From Methanobacterium sp. (GTDB lineage: Archaea; Methanobacteriota; Methanobacteria; Methanobacteriales; Methanobacteriaceae), in assembly GCA_021372715.1 (NCBI GenBank), contig JAJFTX010000089.1, positions 1 to 6,196 of the forward strand: DNA of 6,196 bases. The letters run 5' to 3'. Made by a program: the position numbers and the translations under genes. Shown here piece by piece: positions 4,861 through 6,196 of the stretch; within the stretch, counting starts at the first letter, position 1, and each line of letters starts with the position of its first letter. Under the pieces are notes generated by a model. The model ran no database searches, had not been told where the DNA came from, and was given only the letters and a program-made list of their open reading frames with translations.

Positions 4861-5334
4861 TTGAATCTAAAACTATTAAAAGATTTAAATTGTTCCCCTT
4901 ACATCATAGAACATTCAAATGCTGTTCTAAATAAAGCCCAGACTATATCGGATCATCACGATGTAAACAGGGAGTTAATTAATGCAGGGGCTCTTTTGCA
5001 CGATGTGGGAAGGTTAAAGACCCAAGGTATCCGTCATGGTATAGAAGGTGCCAAAATATTACAGGAACAAGGTTTTCCCCAGCAAGTAGCCAGAATTGCT
5101 GAAGTACACATTGGCGCAGGAATAACTGAAGAAGAGGCAGTTATATTAGGTTTACCACCTAAAGATTATATGCCCGTAACTTTGGAAGAAAAAATCGTAG
5201 CACACGCTGATAATCTAATCCATGGTACTCGTGAAGTTTCCCTGGATTTTGTAATAGAAAAATGGAGAAATAAGATGGGACATGATCATTCTTCCATTCA
5301 ACGACTCCGGAAACTCCATGAGGAACTCCTCTAA
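4861..5334 (+). CDS. HD-domain phosphohydrolase family protein (TIGR00295-like)
   Basis: The start is TTG 4861, set by GAGGGT at 4850-4855, five bases upstream; no ATG in this frame gives a full-length domain. The 157-residue protein carries a complete HD metal-binding pattern: H18 in IIEHSNAV, the H47-D48 pair in GALLHDVGR, H59 in IRHGIEGA, H83 in AEVHIGAG, and D117 in VAHADNLI. These residues are those expected for a metal-dependent phosphohydrolase or phosphodiesterase of the HDIG subtype, acting in the cytoplasm. The length and the HDVGR...RHGIEGAKIL block resemble the archaeal TIGR00295 group, whose substrate is not known to me. It follows tfe closely and precedes tfuA by 75 bases. The active site looks intact, so catalysis is expected; nucleotide substrates are likely but unproven. 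Confidence 0.85.
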   Translation: MNLKLLKDLNCSPYIIEHSNAVLNKAQTISDHHDVNRELINAGALLHDVGRLKTQGIRHGIEGAKILQEQGFPQQVARIAEVHIGAGITEEEAVILGLPPKDYMPVTLEEKIVAHADNLIHGTREVSLDFVIEKWRNKMGHDHSSIQRLRKLHEELL

Positions 5335-5350
5335 ATAAGATGATAATCTC

Positions 5351-5355
5351 TTTTT
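5351..5355 (+). terminator. Short T-tract after the HD-domain gene
   Basis: T5 at 5351-5355 lies 16 bases after the stop codon. The same stretch (TTTTTATAG) could equally be read as a weak TATA box for tfuA with a start near 5380. Neither reading is strong. The rest of the 75-base spacer is A+T-rich without a clear motif apart from GAGG at 5401-5404, the tfuA ribosome-binding site. Confidence 0.2.
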
Positions 5356-5409
5356 ATAGTTTCGATATCATAATAATCATAAACTGAAATTATTAATAAA
5401 GAGGCTAAC

Positions 5410-6048
5410 ATGGCAAAGGGAGTAATAATATTCACAGGACCTTCCTTACATCCGGATGAAGCTAAAAAGATTTTAGATGCTGATTATCGCCCTCCGGTTG
5501 GGAGAGGAGATGTTTTAATTGCATTACAGGATAAGCCAGATATAATAGGAATTATTGACGGAGTATTCCACCAGAAACCAGCAGTAGCTCATAAAGAAAT
5601 ATTAAAAGCCCTGGATCAGGGGGTTAAATTTGTGGGAGGTTCCAGCATGGGAGCTCTCCGCGCTTCTGAACTGGATGATTTTGGAATGATTGGAGTAGGA
5701 AAGGTCTATGAATCATATAAAAATGGTGAAATAGAATCAGATGATGATGTTGCTGTGGTTTTTAACCCGCAGACTTCAGAATTACTTTCTCAACCACTGA
5801 TCAGTATGACTTATAACTTCAATAGGGCATTTGATGAGGGCATAATATCATCAGAAGAGTTAAAAAACTTAAATGAAACTGCAAAATCAATATATTATCC
5901 TAAAAGAACCTATAAAAAAGTTTTAAAAGATTCTAATATTGATTTAACCAAAAAAAATAGATTAATAGAATTTTTAGAACAAAAGGGTAAGGATATAAAG
6001 AGAGAAGACGCATTATTGGTTTTAAAGTGCATAGAATCGCTTTTATAA
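5410..6048 (+). CDS. tfuA: TfuA-like protein, thioamidation partner of YcaO
   Basis: This 212-residue protein starts at ATG 5410 with GAGG five bases upstream. Family blocks are IIFTGPSLHPDEA (6-18), YRPPVGRGDV (26-35), IGIIDGVFHQKPAVAHKEIL (46-65), the highly conserved GGSSMGALRASEL (76-88), then GMIGVGKVYESYKNGEI (92-108) and DDDVAVVF (111-118). GSSMG (77-81) is an esterase-like GxSxG elbow with Ser79 as the likely nucleophile. Known role: with YcaO, TfuA supports ATP-dependent conversion of a backbone amide to a thioamide. In Methanosarcina the ycaO-tfuA genes are needed for the thioglycine of the MCR alpha subunit. In bacterial peptide pathways TfuA releases sulfide from a thiocarboxylated carrier protein. 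No ycaO is adjacent here; instead a LarE-like sulfur transferase follows after 43 bases. The C-terminus (about 155-212) is Lys-rich and helical. Identification is confident; the MCR target is inferred from the organism type. Confidence 0.88.
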   Translation: MAKGVIIFTGPSLHPDEAKKILDADYRPPVGRGDVLIALQDKPDIIGIIDGVFHQKPAVAHKEILKALDQGVKFVGGSSMGALRASELDDFGMIGVGKVYESYKNGEIESDDDVAVVFNPQTSELLSQPLISMTYNFNRAFDEGIISSEELKNLNETAKSIYYPKRTYKKVLKDSNIDLTKKNRLIEFLEQKGKDIKREDALLVLKCIESLL

Positions 6049-6063
6049 TCAATTACAGTTATA

Positions 6064-6073
6064 AATTTTTTTA
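6064..6073 (+). terminator. T7 tract between tfuA and the larE-like gene
   Basis: Seven T in a row (6066-6072) lie 17 bases after the tfuA stop in a 43-base spacer. It could end part of the tfuA transcripts. The gap is too short to hold a convincing separate promoter, so cotranscription with the next gene remains likely. Confidence 0.25.
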
Positions 6074-6091
6074 TTAACGGGATGGATTGAA

Positions 6092-6196
6092 TTGGAAATA
6101 GAAGACAAACTGGAAAAAATCAGGATCTATTTAAAGTATAAAAGGATAGTTGTAGCATTTTCCGGAGGAGCAGATAGCACTTTACTGGCAAAACTG
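6092..6196 (+). CDS. larE: LarE-like PP-loop ATP pyrophosphatase / sulfur transferase (3' truncated by window edge)
   Basis: Thirty-five codons are visible, from TTG 6092 to the edge. GGGATGG at 6079-6085 lies six bases upstream, and the frame contains no better start. The sequence begins with EDKLEKIRIYLK, followed by the PP-loop VVAFSGGADSTLLAKL (20-35), in which SGGADS (24-29) binds the ATP phosphates. The short N-terminal helix before AFSGGxDSTLLA is typical of LarE, which adenylates and then thiolates the nickel-pincer precursor, sacrificing its own cysteine sulfur or using a cluster-bound sulfur. Other PP-loop families (NadE, GuaA, MnmA, TtcA) have different leaders or loop variants, but 35 residues cannot exclude a LarE-related enzyme with another substrate. 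Adjacency to tfuA suggests sulfur supply. About 230-240 residues lie beyond the window. Confidence 0.72.
   Translation, partial: MEIEDKLEKIRIYLKYKRIVVAFSGGADSTLLAKL

Noticed and set aside
1..6196. CRISPR array, tRNA, rRNA, insertion sequence or phage genes
   Set aside because: I saw no regularly spaced repeats, no tRNA-like cloverleaf or rRNA sequence, and no transposase, integrase or phage-like protein on either strand.

Overview
The window reads as chromosomal DNA of a hydrogenotrophic methanogenic archaeon, most likely Methanobacteriales (Methanobacterium-like). The grounds are a coenzyme M biosynthesis gene (phosphosulfolactate synthase), an archaeal TFE transcription factor gene, a coenzyme F420 ligase-family gene and a TfuA gene of the type linked to methyl-coenzyme M reductase (MCR) thioamidation. 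Ribosome-binding sites resemble GGTGAtC/GAGG, some genes start with TTG, and the A+T-rich spacers carry TATA-like boxes and T-tracts in archaeal style. All nine recognisable genes lie on the + strand. The genus is an inference, not a measured assignment.

Layout. Positions 1-476 hold the 3' part of comA. It overlaps by one base (TGATG) a soluble single-domain ABC-type ATPase (476-1249). An A+T-rich stretch follows with an unrecognised 85-residue gene (1342-1599). Next come a HypB/CobW-like P-loop GTPase with two CxxC pairs (1703-2404) and an Fe-S protein with a four-cysteine N-terminal cluster motif (2435-3127). After a T-rich spacer lies a divergent member of the F420-0:glutamate ligase (CofE) family (3180-4070). 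A 259-bp spacer with a TATA-like element and three A+T-rich dyads leads to tfe (4330-4818). Then come an HD-domain phosphohydrolase (4861-5334, TTG start), tfuA (5410-6048) and the first 35 codons of a LarE-like PP-loop sulfur transferase (6092 to the window edge).

How the genes may work together. Two themes stand out. The ABC ATPase, the Cys-rich GTPase and the Fe-S protein look like a nucleotide-driven metallocentre or redox-activation set: there is no membrane permease beside the ATPase, and the gene is translationally coupled to coenzyme M synthesis. The substrate is unknown; MCR or another metalloenzyme is a guess by analogy with component A2 and HypB/CooC. At the right end, tfuA beside a larE-like gene suggests sulfur delivery for backbone thioamidation, although no ycaO is visible here. 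The most interesting uncharacterised material is the three-gene nucleotide/Fe-S set, the CofE-like paralogue and the dyad-rich tfe leader.
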